A stretch of DNA of 23,094 nucleotides. Source: an uncultured Collinsella sp. (GTDB taxonomy: Bacteria; Actinomycetota; Coriobacteriia; Coriobacteriales; Coriobacteriaceae). Numbering within the stretch: position 1 is the stretch's first letter; each line of letters opens with the position of its first letter. The stretch is taken from contig CABRGB010000025.1 in NCBI GenBank assembly GCA_902470345.1, forward strand, positions 1 through 23,094, given 5' to 3'. The notes beneath the pieces were generated by a model, which was not told where the DNA came from, did no database searches, and saw only the letters and a list, made by a program, of their open reading frames with translations. This document shows positions 1 to 7,644 of the stretch, in pieces. Both the position numbers and the translations under genes were made by a program.

Positions 1-1199
1 CCGCCGAGGCCATCTCGGAGTTCGATGACGACGAGCTTATGACCGAGATGCTCGAAGGCTTGTCCGATACGGACGCATCGTCGATGCTGGCCATGATGGA
101 CCCGGACGACGCCGCCGACCTGATCGACGAGCTCGATTACGAGAAGGCCGAGAAGCTGTTGCGCCTGATGGGCGTTCAGGAAGAGAAGGCGATTCGTAAC
201 CTGCTGGGCTATGAGGACAACACCGCCGGCCGCATCATGACCTCGGAGTTTGTCTCCCTGCCCGCCACAGCGACGGTCGGTGACGCCATCGAGGCGATCC
301 GCCAGCTCGATGAGGACTTCGAGAGCGTCTACTACGTCTATACCGAGGACCCGAGCGGCATGCTCACCGGCGTGCTTTCGCTGCGCACGCTGATCGTGGC
401 CGACCGCGACGCCACGCTGGGCCAGCTGGCCTATCGCGACCTGGTTTATGTATCGCCCGACGATGACCAGGAAGACGTAACGGACGAGATGACCAAGTAC
501 GACCTGGTTGCCATTCCCGTTTGCGACGAGAACCGTCACATCTTGGGTATCGTGACCTTTGACGACGCCATGGATGTTATCGCCGAGGAGCACCAGGAGG
601 ACCTGCAGATCGCAGGCGTTGGCTCGGGCGATAGCGCGTCCGACGATTCGACGAATGTGCTCAGCTGGTTTGTGCATCGCCAGTACTGGGTTGTCGTGTG
701 GGGCATTGCCTCGTGCATCATGGCAACGGTGCTTGGGACGGCGCTGGGCTCGGCGCATCTGGTGGTGTTCCCCATGTGCGCCATGCCGCTCGTGCTGCTG
801 GCTGCCTCGCGTATGGTGTCGTTTGTCAAGAACTACTTCTTGGAATACGACGGCCATGACGATGAGCCCAAGCCGTATCTGGGATTTTTCTTCCAGAGCA
901 CGGGCATGGGCCTGATTCTGTCGCTCGTGACCTACCTATGCGCCCAGCTGGTGCGCACCGCCGCATTCCTCGACGCGCCCATGTTTGAAGAGCAGCTCTT
1001 TACCGGCTGCTTTAACATCGCGGCCATCGTCTGCCTGATCGGCAACATGAGCGCCGTGATTTACCTGATGGTGTTGTTCTGGCGTGACGAGCACGACCTC
1101 AATACGTCGGGTACCGCCATGAACGTCATTGCCGTCATGATTTCATGCGTGGCATACTGCATCGCCGTAGCGCTGCTCACCATGTCGGTCATGGGGTAG
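1..1199 (+). CDS. mgtE: MgtE-like magnesium transporter/sensor with CBS pair, 5'-truncated by window edge
   Basis: The frame is open from base 3, so the true start lies left of the window; about 398 codons are visible. Order: an acidic helical MgtE N domain (DPDDAADLIDEL, then a helix ending near LLGYEDNTAGRIM), two CBS domains starting at TAGRIMTSEFVSLP and ending near GIVTFDDAMDVI, a plug-like helix, then about five membrane segments from WFVHRQYWVVVW to the C-terminus. The family normally couples cytosolic Mg2+ sensing by the N/CBS region to gating of a Mg2+ pore. The soluble half matches that well. The membrane half is divergent: the family's Gly/Asn-rich GGNxGxQ-type stretch after the first conserved Pro is replaced by PLVLLAASRMVSFVKN, and the C-terminal TTVTDxxG-type motif by SGTAMNVIAVM. 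It may therefore be a regulator or altered transporter. The NRAMP gene starts 9 nt after its stop, suggesting cotranscription. Confidence 0.85.
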   Translation, partial: AEAISEFDDDELMTEMLEGLSDTDASSMLAMMDPDDAADLIDELDYEKAEKLLRLMGVQEEKAIRNLLGYEDNTAGRIMTSEFVSLPATATVGDAIEAIRQLDEDFESVYYVYTEDPSGMLTGVLSLRTLIVADRDATLGQLAYRDLVYVSPDDDQEDVTDEMTKYDLVAIPVCDENRHILGIVTFDDAMDVIAEEHQEDLQIAGVGSGDSASDDSTNVLSWFVHRQYWVVVWGIASCIMATVLGTALGSAHLVVFPMCAMPLVLLAASRMVSFVKNYFLEYDGHDDEPKPYLGFFFQSTGMGLILSLVTYLCAQLVRTAAFLDAPMFEEQLFTGCFNIAAIVCLIGNMSAVIYLMVLFWRDEHDLNTSGTAMNVIAVMISCVAYCIAVALLTMSVMG

Positions 1200-1207
1200 G
1201 TGGTCGC

Positions 1208-2470
1208 GTGCAAAACACGAAGCAAAAGGCGAGCACCAAGCAAAAGCTGACCATCGCGGCCATCTTTGGCGCCATGGGCCCTGGCCTTCTGGCGGCGCTT
1301 TCGGGTAATGACGCCGGCGGTATCGCCACGTATTCCAGCGCCGGTGCCAGCTATGGCTACAAGATGCTGTGGATGCTTCCCGTCATGACCGTGCTGCTCA
1401 TCGTGACGCAGGAGACTGCGGCGCGTTGCGGCTGCGTCACAGGCAAGGGCTTGGCCTCGCTCATCCGCGAGCGCTTTGGCGTGCGCAGGAGCGTGCTGGC
1501 CATGGCGGCGCTGCTGATCGCTAATACGGCCGTGACCATTTCGGAGTTTGCGGGTATCGCGAGCGGTCTTGCCCTCTTTGGTGTGCCGGCGAGCATCTCG
1601 GTGCCGCTGGTGGCGCTGCTGGTTTGGATGCTTACCATGTCGGGCAGCTTCCAGCGCATCGAGAAGATTCTGCTGCTGGTGAGTTGTGTGTTTGTGACCT
1701 ACATTGTCGCTGCATTTATGGCTGGTCCCAGCTGGGGCGAGGTGGCAGTCGACCTGGTTGTGCCCAACATTCAAAACGACCCCAGCTACGTGTCGCTTGT
1801 GGTCGCAACGATCGGTACCACCATCGCACCGTGGATGATTTTCTTGGCACAGAACAACGTGGTCGATAAGAATGCGGGCGAGGACGATATCGTGCTGCAG
1901 CGTATTGACACCGTGAGCGGCTCGATTGCCGCCGATGTCATCGCCGGTTTTATTATCATCACGACCGGTACGGTATTGTTCCCCGCGGGCATTCAGATTA
2001 GCGACGCTGCCGATGCCGCCCGCGCATTGGAGCCTATCGCGGGCCAGTGGTCCACGGTGCTGTTTGCCTCGGGCCTGGTCGCGGCGAGCTTCTTGGCCGC
2101 CTGTGTGCTGCCAGGCGTTACGTCCAGCGCCATCTGTGAGGCATTTGGCTGGGAGCGCGGTGCCGATCGCAGCTGGGACGAGGCCCCGGTCTATCGCGGC
2201 ATCATTACGGCCATCATTGGCATCTCTGCCGTGCTGGTGCTTATGCCCGGTGTTGACCTGTTCCAGATTATGATGACCTCGCAGGTCATCAACGGCGTGC
2301 TGCTGCCCGTGGTTTTGGTGTTCCAAGTGGTTATCGCCGCCGATCGTCACATTATGGGCGCCAACCGCAACGGACGCGTGTGGAACGTGCTCACGTGGGC
2401 GACTATCGGTGTGATTACGGTGCTGACGGTCGTCATGTTTGTTCTGCAGGCGATGGGCTACAGCGCGTAG
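1208..2470 (+). CDS. NRAMP-family transporter, NRMT-like (predicted Mg2+ uptake)
   Basis: About 420 aa, 11-12 hydrophobic segments. I chose the GTG at 1208 because it follows a GGTGG-type ribosome site just after the mgtE stop; the upstream in-frame ATG at 1145 would overlap mgtE by 55 nt and add an unrelated N-terminus. The SLC11/NRAMP fold is recognisable from GPGLLAALSGNDAGG in TM1 and TIGTTIAPWMIFLAQNN in TM6. Classical Mn/Fe NRAMPs have DPGN in TM1 and AxxMPH in TM6. Here these read DAGG (residues 35-38) and TxxAPW (204-209), so the metal-ligand Asn and the soft Met ligand are lost while the Asp is kept. Loss of the Met is the hallmark described for NRMT Mg2+ transporters, including one characterised from Eggerthella lenta in the same class. 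Pairing with an MgtE/CBS gene supports a Mg2+ role. A Mn2+ transporter is the less likely alternative. Confidence 0.85.
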   Translation: MQNTKQKASTKQKLTIAAIFGAMGPGLLAALSGNDAGGIATYSSAGASYGYKMLWMLPVMTVLLIVTQETAARCGCVTGKGLASLIRERFGVRRSVLAMAALLIANTAVTISEFAGIASGLALFGVPASISVPLVALLVWMLTMSGSFQRIEKILLLVSCVFVTYIVAAFMAGPSWGEVAVDLVVPNIQNDPSYVSLVVATIGTTIAPWMIFLAQNNVVDKNAGEDDIVLQRIDTVSGSIAADVIAGFIIITTGTVLFPAGIQISDAADAARALEPIAGQWSTVLFASGLVAASFLAACVLPGVTSSAICEAFGWERGADRSWDEAPVYRGIITAIIGISAVLVLMPGVDLFQIMMTSQVINGVLLPVVLVFQVVIAADRHIMGANRNGRVWNVLTWATIGVITVLTVVMFVLQAMGYSA

Positions 2471-2490
2471 CGTCTCTTTTGGGTTTCGAG

Positions 2491-2523
2491 CGGGCCGTGG
2501 CCATGGGCTGCGGCCTGTTTTTT
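2491..2523 (+). terminator. Intrinsic terminator of the mgtE-NRAMP operon
   Basis: A 10-bp stem (2493-2502 with 2506-2515, two G-U pairs) closes a 3-nt ATG loop and is followed within three bases by a run of six T (2518-2523). It lies 20 nt after the NRAMP stop codon, so it should end the operon. Confidence 0.85.
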
Positions 2524-2551
2524 GCCTGATGTAGGGGGTTGGTTATATACG

Positions 2552-2784
2552 CGTGGGCAAAAAATGCCAAATATGAGTACTGTTGCTAATCCGGTGACAA
2601 TTAAGACAATGAAGATAATGAACATAACTAAAGTATCTGTTAATTAATATCGATACAGCCAGGCTTTAAGCCGATTATTCTGACCGGTCCAAAGGGGTAT
2701 GGCGACCGAAAGAACGCCATTTTGGGCCATTTTGCCTGTTACTAAAATGGTATCAGTACTCATATTTGGCATTTTTTGCCCACG
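2552..2784. repeat. 31-bp perfect inverted repeat enclosing a 171-bp AT-rich core (MITE-like candidate)
   Basis: Bases 2552-2582 are the exact reverse complement of 2754-2784. The core contains smaller hairpins: ATGGCG/CGCCAT (2699-2704 with 2715-2720), CCATTTT/AAAATGG (2727-2733 with 2744-2750) and the palindrome GGCTTTAAGCC near 2668. No open frame in it looks like a transposase and I see no clear target-site duplication. A non-autonomous terminal-inverted-repeat element or a long structured RNA would both fit. Confidence 0.75.
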
Positions 2785-2918
2785 GCCCCTTTGGGGCCGG
2801 CTCGAAAAGAGCAACCTTGGGGTGTTTGCTGCGGGTGCGGGGCTTGCAGACGACACTCGGGGTGGCGAGGAACTCAGAATTCGGCCGCGGAAGGGCATTC
2901 ATCGACCGCGTCAGGAGT

Positions 2919-2960
2919 GTCCCTAAGTGCCGGCACATATGGAACGTCCCTAACTGCCGG
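2919..2960. repeat. Pair of 15-nt direct repeats
   Basis: GTCCCTAAGTGCCGG (2919-2933) recurs as GTCCCTAACTGCCGG (2946-2960), one mismatch, 27-nt period. The second copy runs into the base of the hairpin at 2957-2994. I see no coding or promoter role for it. Confidence 0.6.
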
Positions 2961-2994
2961 AGGGGGCGTCGGTTGTGGCCGACGCCCCCTCCGG
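2957..2994 (-). terminator. Strong hairpin downstream of the acyltransferase gene, probable terminator
   Basis: A perfect 16-bp GC-rich stem (2957-2972 with 2979-2994) closes a TTGTGG loop, ending 23 nt past the minus-strand acyltransferase stop. There is no clear U-tract on the minus strand, so it is not a textbook intrinsic terminator. Its position still argues for a 3'-end role, and it could serve either direction. Confidence 0.55.
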
Positions 2995-3017
2995 GTGCAA
3001 GCGGATTTGACAGTGTG

Positions 3018-5234
3018 TTACTTGTCGGTGCCTAGCTTGTGCGGTTTGTAGGCGAGCGCGTTGACGAGTGCGTCGGCGGCGGACTTGACGGCCGTCGGCT
3101 GCGGATCGTTAACGTGGTCCTCGGGATGCACAGGCAGGTCCTTCTTGACGGCATCGTGGATGAGCTTAAGGTACTCGGCCACGCCCGCGTTCGAAAGGTG
3201 CGTGCCGTCGCCGTCGAACAGATCGTTGCGGTTGGCACTATATCCGTACCAGTCGATAACGCGCACGTTTTTATAGCGCGTGGCGGCGTTGGCGATGGCC
3301 TGATTGGTGGCGCCGACCCATGGCTGCGGGCTGCGCGTGTTTACAAATACGACGGTGCGCTGATTGCCGGCATCGGCCATGATGGCGTCAATCTGGGCAT
3401 CGGTCACCAGGCCGTTGGTGCCCAGCGCAAAGACTACGATCTTGCCGGCGAGGTTCTGCTGGATATAACCCTCAAATGTTGTGCGGCCCGCATCGAACTG
3501 GCGGCCCTTTTCGGCATCGATGTGACTGTGGGGGAACACGCCGTCAAAGGAATCGACGGCGCGCAGCGACACGGAGTCGCCGATCATCAGCAGGTCGTAG
3601 GATCCGTCGGGGAAGCCGTCGTTGTCCTTGTCGGTGTCATCGGCCGCCTGCTGGTCCTGGGGTTTTGCATTTTTGGCTTCCTTGTTTAGGATTTCGGCGC
3701 CCTCGCCGCTCAGCGCGGATGTGTCGGGCACAAAGACCAGACCACCCAGCGCCACGACAAGCACGACGCCGCAAACGGCGCACACGGGAATATGCGCGCG
3801 CACCCAGTTTGCGGGCGTGGTGGTGCCTTCGCGGAGCTCGGAAACGGTGCGTCCAAAGGCGCCCTTCCTAAACGGCGTCTCGATAAAGCGATAGGAGCAC
3901 TCGGCTACGGCGACCACCACAAGTACCTGCAAGATGTACAGCCACCAGGGCGTATCGTTAATGTTGGCGACTGGGTTCATAAGCAGCAGCAGCGGATAGT
4001 GCCACAGGTAGATGCTGTAGGAGCGCTTGCCGATCCATACGAGCGGCTCGGCGGCCAAGGCCCGTGCGACCATTCCCTGGGGCTGCACGCAGGCTGCGAT
4101 GACCATGAGCGTGAGGATGGAGCATAACAGCGTGCCGCCGCGATACTGGAACGCGGTGTAGCCGTTGGTGAGTGCGACCATGGCGGCAAGGCCAACCAGA
4201 CCCACGACGCCCAAGACATCGATGGATGCGGGCGAGGACCAAAAGCGCACGAGGGCGCTCGGCTGTGCCAGGGCGGTATCGGCTGATTCGTCGGCCTTCT
4301 TGTCAGGCTTGTCCTCGGCTTTCTTGCCGTGCTTGGCGGCGCCAGCCAGGCGATTGAGCCCCAAACGATGAGCGAAACGCACCGGCGCCAGGTCGCGGTC
4401 GGGGATAAAGGCCATCCAGGCGCCCAGCAGCAGCGAGAACATGCGGGTGTCGGTGCCGTAGTACACGCGGCTGGGGTCGGTGGCGGGATTGTAGAGCACC
4501 ATCATGGCGAGGGCAGATACCGCGGCAAGGCCCAGAACCACGCGGCGCGTGTTGGGCTTGCTCACATGCATGGATACCATGGCAAACAGCAATGGCGGCC
4601 AAATCAGGTAGAACTGTTCCTCGATGGCGAGCGACCAAAAGTGCGTGAGCGGCGAGGGGTCGCCCAGAGCATTGAAGTACGAGATGTTTTGGGCAATCTG
4701 CCACCAGTTATTAAAGAACAGCAGCGACGGCAGAATGTCGGGGCGCATCTTGGTGAGCATCACATGGTTAAAGACGGTGCACAGCGCGCAAGTCACCACT
4801 ACGACGGTCACCACGGCGGGGAACAGGCGGCGGATACGGCGGATCCAGAAGCTCTTGAGGTCGATGCGGCCGGTCTTTGACACCTCGTTGATGAGCAGGC
4901 GCGTGATCAGATAGCCCGAGAGCACAAAGAAAATCGTGACGCCAAGCAGGCCACCCTGAGCCCATGTGAGGTTGAGGTGATAGAGCACCACCGCGACAAC
5001 GGCGAGCGTGCGCAGACCGTCGAGGGCGGGGATATAGCGAGATTTGGGGCGAGTGGGCGCCTGTTCATTTGCGGCGCTGTTGGTGTGGGCATCCTTGTTG
5101 GCGGGCGCGCGACGAGAGCCTGCGGCGTGGCGCGGCTCGGTGGCTTGTCGGTTAGCGCGCGAACGTTCGTGCGGCGCTTGTTGATCGCTCGCGTGGCGTG
5201 AGCTGCGCGAACTCGATCGCGGGAATTGTTCCAT
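3018..5234 (-). CDS. Acyltransferase-3 / SGNH two-domain membrane O-acyltransferase (OafA/OatA-like)
   Basis: 738 aa. Residues 1-65 are a hydrophilic Arg/Ser/Ala-rich tail. An acyltransferase-3 membrane domain follows: it starts at YIPALDGLRTLAV (67-79), has the family RRxxRLFPA stretch (132-140) and the LTHFWSLAIEEQFYLIWP motif with its His at 198, and runs to a membrane end near 450 with about ten helices. A charged linker at 300-320 (KHGKKAEDKPDKKADESAD) is predicted cytosolic. After a last membrane segment near 483-503 comes an extracytoplasmic SGNH hydrolase-like domain with GDSVS (552-556), GTN (605-607) and DGDGTHL (674-680), which supply the Ser, Gly/Asn and Asp/His blocks. The family moves acyl groups across the membrane onto cell-envelope polymers such as peptidoglycan or surface glycans. 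The exact acceptor cannot be told. It is a single-gene unit divergent from the ribokinase operon. Shine-Dalgarno support for this start is weak. Confidence 0.9.
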   Translation of the reverse strand: MEQFPRSSSRSSRHASDQQAPHERSRANRQATEPRHAAGSRRAPANKDAHTNSAANEQAPTRPKSRYIPALDGLRTLAVVAVVLYHLNLTWAQGGLLGVTIFFVLSGYLITRLLINEVSKTGRIDLKSFWIRRIRRLFPAVVTVVVVTCALCTVFNHVMLTKMRPDILPSLLFFNNWWQIAQNISYFNALGDPSPLTHFWSLAIEEQFYLIWPPLLFAMVSMHVSKPNTRRVVLGLAAVSALAMMVLYNPATDPSRVYYGTDTRMFSLLLGAWMAFIPDRDLAPVRFAHRLGLNRLAGAAKHGKKAEDKPDKKADESADTALAQPSALVRFWSSPASIDVLGVVGLVGLAAMVALTNGYTAFQYRGGTLLCSILTLMVIAACVQPQGMVARALAAEPLVWIGKRSYSIYLWHYPLLLLMNPVANINDTPWWLYILQVLVVVAVAECSYRFIETPFRKGAFGRTVSELREGTTTPANWVRAHIPVCAVCGVVLVVALGGLVFVPDTSALSGEGAEILNKEAKNAKPQDQQAADDTDKDNDGFPDGSYDLLMIGDSVSLRAVDSFDGVFPHSHIDAEKGRQFDAGRTTFEGYIQQNLAGKIVVFALGTNGLVTDAQIDAIMADAGNQRTVVFVNTRSPQPWVGATNQAIANAATRYKNVRVIDWYGYSANRNDLFDGDGTHLSNAGVAEYLKLIHDAVKKDLPVHPEDHVNDPQPTAVKSAADALVNALAYKPHKLGTDK

Positions 5235-5273
5235 AAAACATCATCCAATGACGAGAATAATCAGCACGTCTTC

Positions 5274-5279
5274 ATTGTA
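5274..5279 (-). promoter_or_regulatory. Candidate -10 box for the acyltransferase gene
   Basis: On the minus strand this reads TACAAT, five of six matches to the sigma-70 -10 consensus, about 40 nt upstream of the acyltransferase start. I see no convincing -35 hexamer. The 186-nt divergent gap (5235-5420) must also hold the ribokinase promoter, for which TATAGA at 5352-5357 is a weak candidate. Confidence 0.35.
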
Positions 5280-5420
5280 ACCGCCTGCTCCTGTGAATGC
5301 TTGCTGCCGGCGCAAGCTCAAGCGCGCGTCCACATCAAAGTGAACTAAAGTTATAGAGGCGCGAGAGCGCACGATTGACGGCCAACGGCGGGTGCAGAGC
5401 CCGCGGACGAGGAGGTTTCC

Positions 5421-6416
5421 ATGGCAGATAGCGGCATCGTTGCGGTGTTCGGCAGCATGAACATGGACCTTTCGGTGGCGTGCGAGCGCATGCCGCGTGC
5501 GGGCGAGACCGTTGGCGGCAGCGGGTTTATCACCAACGCCGGCGGCAAAGGCGCCAACCAGGCCGTAGCTGCTGCGCGCATGGGCGCGCACACGCATATG
5601 ATCGGCGCGGTCGGCTGCGACGCATTTGGCACGTCGCTCGTGGCAGGGCTCCAAGACGCCGGCGTGGACTGTGTCTTTGTAGCGCGTCGCGATGACGTGG
5701 AGACGGGAACGGCGACCATCATTCGCTGCGAGGGCGACAACCGCATCGTGCTGTCGCCGGGCGCCAACCATGCGCTCGCGGGCGAGGATGTTGCCCGCGC
5801 GCTGAGGCGTCTGGTAGCCGATAAGCTCGACGGAGACGCCAGCGATATTGCCCCGGCTGTCGGAAGCGTCTTTATCGCCCAGGGTGAATGTGACCTTGCA
5901 GCGACGGCCGAGGCGCTCGTTTGCGCTCACGAGCTGGGGTTCTATACGGTCTTTAATCCAGCTCCTGCCTGCGAGTTGCCTGCGGAGGCCTGGCCTGCGG
6001 TCGACCTGGTCTGTCCCAACGAGACTGAGTGCCAGGTGCTGACGGGCATCTTGCCCGCGGATGATGCGAGCTGCGTCGCGGCGCTCAATGCCCTGCTCGC
6101 CAAGGGTGCCGGAGCTGCGGTCATCACGTTGGGCGGCGCCGGGTCGGTTACGCTCGGCGATGACGGCGAGCCGCTGCGCATGCCGGCGCTCTCGAGCACG
6201 TTGGTCGATACGACGGCCGCGGGCGATACATTTATCGGTGCGCTTGCCGCGGCTCGTCTGGAGGGCCTGCCGCTCTTTGAGTGCATGGCGGCGGGTGCAC
6301 GCGCCTCGGCGGTGACGGTGTCGCGCCTGGGCGCACAGCAGTCGATTCCCACGCGCGCCGAAGTTGATCGCGTGTTTGATTTAGACGATTTGGTACAAGA
6401 CGGAGAAGCGGAGTAG
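5421..6416 (+). CDS. rbsK: Ribokinase (PfkB family)
   Basis: 331 aa, slightly longer than the roughly 310 aa usual for RbsK; the extra residues lie mostly in a loop around DKLDGDASDIAPA. The start is fixed by GAGGAGG five bases upstream. PfkB signature 1 is near the N-terminus (GSMNMDLSV at 11-19, then NAGGKGANQAVAAARMG from about 39). The second signature DTTAAGDTF begins at residue 263 with the catalytic base Asp269. The enzyme phosphorylates ribose to ribose 5-phosphate in the cytoplasm. Its stop is four bases before the nucleoside hydrolase start, so the pair should be cotranscribed: the hydrolase frees ribose and this kinase traps it. Another PfkB sugar specificity is possible but less likely given the neighbour. 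Confidence 0.88.
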   Translation: MADSGIVAVFGSMNMDLSVACERMPRAGETVGGSGFITNAGGKGANQAVAAARMGAHTHMIGAVGCDAFGTSLVAGLQDAGVDCVFVARRDDVETGTATIIRCEGDNRIVLSPGANHALAGEDVARALRRLVADKLDGDASDIAPAVGSVFIAQGECDLAATAEALVCAHELGFYTVFNPAPACELPAEAWPAVDLVCPNETECQVLTGILPADDASCVAALNALLAKGAGAAVITLGGAGSVTLGDDGEPLRMPALSSTLVDTTAAGDTFIGALAAARLEGLPLFECMAAGARASAVTVSRLGAQQSIPTRAEVDRVFDLDDLVQDGEAE

Positions 6417-6420
6417 AACA

Positions 6421-7395
6421 ATGGCAATCAAGAAGCTGATCCTTGATCTGGATATGGGTGTGGACGATGCGATGGCGCTTGCCTATGCCATCGCGAGCCC
6501 CGAGGTGGAGCTCGTCGGCATCACCACGTGCTTTGGCAACGTGCGCGTCGAGCAGTCGGCGCACAACTGCTTGGCGGTGCTCGACCTGTTGGGTCGTCCC
6601 GAGGTGCCGGTGTACCTGGGCGCCGATCGTCCCGTGAAGGCGACTGAACCCTACACGCCGCCGGCGTCCACCGCGCTCATTCACGGTAAGAACGGCATCG
6701 GCGGCGCAAGCGTGCCCGCCTCGCCGTACGAGCCGGTGGGCGCGACGTCGGCCGATGGCAATGCGGCGGTCGATTACCTGATTGATGCCGCGCGTACCTA
6801 TGGTCCCGACTTGGTCTATGTGGCGACCGGTCCGCTCTCCAACTTGGCGCTCGCCCTTGAGCGCGACGCGGCGGCGATGATGTCTATCGGCCGCGTGGTG
6901 GTGATGGGTGGCGCCCTGACCGTGCCCGGCAACGTGAGCGCCGGTGCCGAGGCCAACATGGCGAGCGACCCCGAGGCCGCTGACGCCGTGCTGCGCTCGG
7001 GCCGCAAACTCACCATGGTTGGTCTTGACGTGACGCATCGCGTGGCGCTGACGCGCCGCGACATTGCCGGTTGGACGGGCTCGGGCACCATGGCGGGCTG
7101 CGCATTTGCGAGTATGGTCGAGCACTACATTGGCTCGTACGAGATGAACGCCCCTTACCTGGGCGGCTGCGCGCTGCACGATCCGCTTGCCGTTGCCGTG
7201 GCGATTGATCCCACGCTCGTGGGCGCACTTGGTTGCAACTTGCGCGTCGACCTGCTCGGCGAGTATCGCGGCCGCACTATCTGCGACGAGCATCGCCTGT
7301 CCGACCCCGACAAGAGCGCGCTTGTGGCACTCACCGTGGACGCCCCGCGCTTTCTGTCCGAGTTCAAGGCGCGCATGGCCCGCATCCTAGGCTAG
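6421..7395 (+). CDS. Inosine-uridine-preferring type nucleoside hydrolase
   Basis: 324 aa, normal for the IunH/Rih family. The Ca2+-binding N-terminal motif DxDxGxDDxxAL is present as DLDMGVDDAMAL (residues 9-20), with Leu and Met at variable positions. Downstream are VATGPLSNLALAL, the GNVSAGAEANMASDPEAA block equivalent to the family GNV..AEFN..xDPEAA region, and the catalytic HDP at His253-Asp254 (ALHDPLAVAV). It hydrolyses the N-glycosidic bond of ribonucleosides to base and ribose. GGAG seven bases before the ATG sets the start. The AEFN position reads AEAN, losing an aromatic, which could shift base preference between purine and pyrimidine nucleosides. Subclass RihA, B or C cannot be assigned by eye. 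Confidence 0.88.
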   Translation: MAIKKLILDLDMGVDDAMALAYAIASPEVELVGITTCFGNVRVEQSAHNCLAVLDLLGRPEVPVYLGADRPVKATEPYTPPASTALIHGKNGIGGASVPASPYEPVGATSADGNAAVDYLIDAARTYGPDLVYVATGPLSNLALALERDAAAMMSIGRVVVMGGALTVPGNVSAGAEANMASDPEAADAVLRSGRKLTMVGLDVTHRVALTRRDIAGWTGSGTMAGCAFASMVEHYIGSYEMNAPYLGGCALHDPLAVAVAIDPTLVGALGCNLRVDLLGEYRGRTICDEHRLSDPDKSALVALTVDAPRFLSEFKARMARILG

Positions 7396-7492
7396 GCTCG
7401 GGATCGAAGCACGCCCATCTGCTCGATGTGGCCGCTGGCGGGCCGACATCTACCGTTCGCCAGCCCGATGGTCCCCGGGGCGGGGAGAGCGC

Positions 7493-7498
7493 TATAAT
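7493..7498 (+). promoter_or_regulatory. -10 box of the bgl operon promoter
   Basis: A perfect TATAAT placed so transcription would begin around 7504-7506, just ahead of the first RAT site. The -35 region at the right distance (7470-7475) is poor, which would suit an activated or weak promoter. Upstream, GCTGGCG and its complement CGCCAGC (about 7434 and 7458) form a 7-bp inverted repeat that could be an operator or part of the preceding operon's 3' end. Confidence 0.6.
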
Positions 7499-7512
7499 GC
7501 ATTCTGCATCTT

Positions 7513-7542
7513 GGATTGTTACTCCTGTGTGGAGGCATGCCC
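7513..7542 (+). promoter_or_regulatory. RAT antiterminator site 1
   Basis: GGATTGTTAC at 7513-7522 and GGCATGCCC at 7534-7542 flank a CTCC/GGAG stem with a short TGTGT loop. This matches the ribonucleic antiterminator (RAT) target of BglG/LicT/SacY proteins, whose 5' strand is GGATTGTTAC. No terminator follows this copy directly. Confidence 0.8.
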
Positions 7543-7558
7543 AAGAGCAATACAACAC

Positions 7559-7581
7559 GGATTGTTACGTAAGGCATGACC
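7559..7581 (+). promoter_or_regulatory. RAT antiterminator site 2, overlapping the terminator
   Basis: A second exact GGATTGTTAC (7559-7568) is followed by GTAA and GGCATGACC (7573-7581). Its apical part is much shorter than in site 1. Its 3' strand shares bases 7575-7579 with the 5' arm of the adjacent terminator, so the two structures exclude each other, as expected of a working antiterminator. Confidence 0.75.
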
Positions 7582-7615
7582 GCAATAGCACTGCTATTGG
7601 CTATCATGTCTTTTT
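7575..7615 (+). terminator. Leader terminator controlled by the PRD antiterminator
   Basis: CAATAGC (7583-7589) pairs with GCTATTG (7593-7599) around an ACT loop. CATGA/TCATG (7575-7579 with 7604-7608) extends the stem past an internal loop, and TCTTTTT follows. It lies about 30 nt before the antiterminator gene, so that gene autoregulates its own operon. Confidence 0.75.
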
Positions 7616-7644
7616 CTGTGAGTGTTCTTGAAAGGAGGTTCACC

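Larger units (their letters stand above)
2524..3017. other. Gene-free intergenic region between convergent genes
   Basis: No convincing coding region. Several open frames overlap here on both strands, but none has a good ribosome site or a recognisable protein. The stretch holds the 31-bp inverted-repeat element (2552-2784), a GGCCCC-TTT-GGGGCC hairpin (2784-2798), a small GCTC/GAGC hairpin (2800-2812), a pair of 15-nt direct repeats (2919-2933 and 2946-2960), and a strong hairpin near the end of the downstream minus-strand gene. Its first half is visibly AT-richer than the flanking genes. Confidence 0.7.

Noticed and set aside
1061..2350. 429-codon minus-strand open frame opposite the NRAMP gene
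   Set aside because: The translation is His/Gln/Asp/Arg-rich with no hydrophobic core, which is the reverse complement of membrane-protein codons.
2644..3051. Several overlapping 60-90 codon frames in the intergenic region
   Set aside because: They overlap one another on both strands, run through the inverted repeat and hairpins, and none has a good start or recognisable product.
7434..7464. Inverted repeat GCTGGCG/CGCCAGC after the nucleoside hydrolase as a terminator
   Set aside because: Only 7 bp with a 17-nt loop and no T-run; kept only as a remark in the bgl promoter entry.
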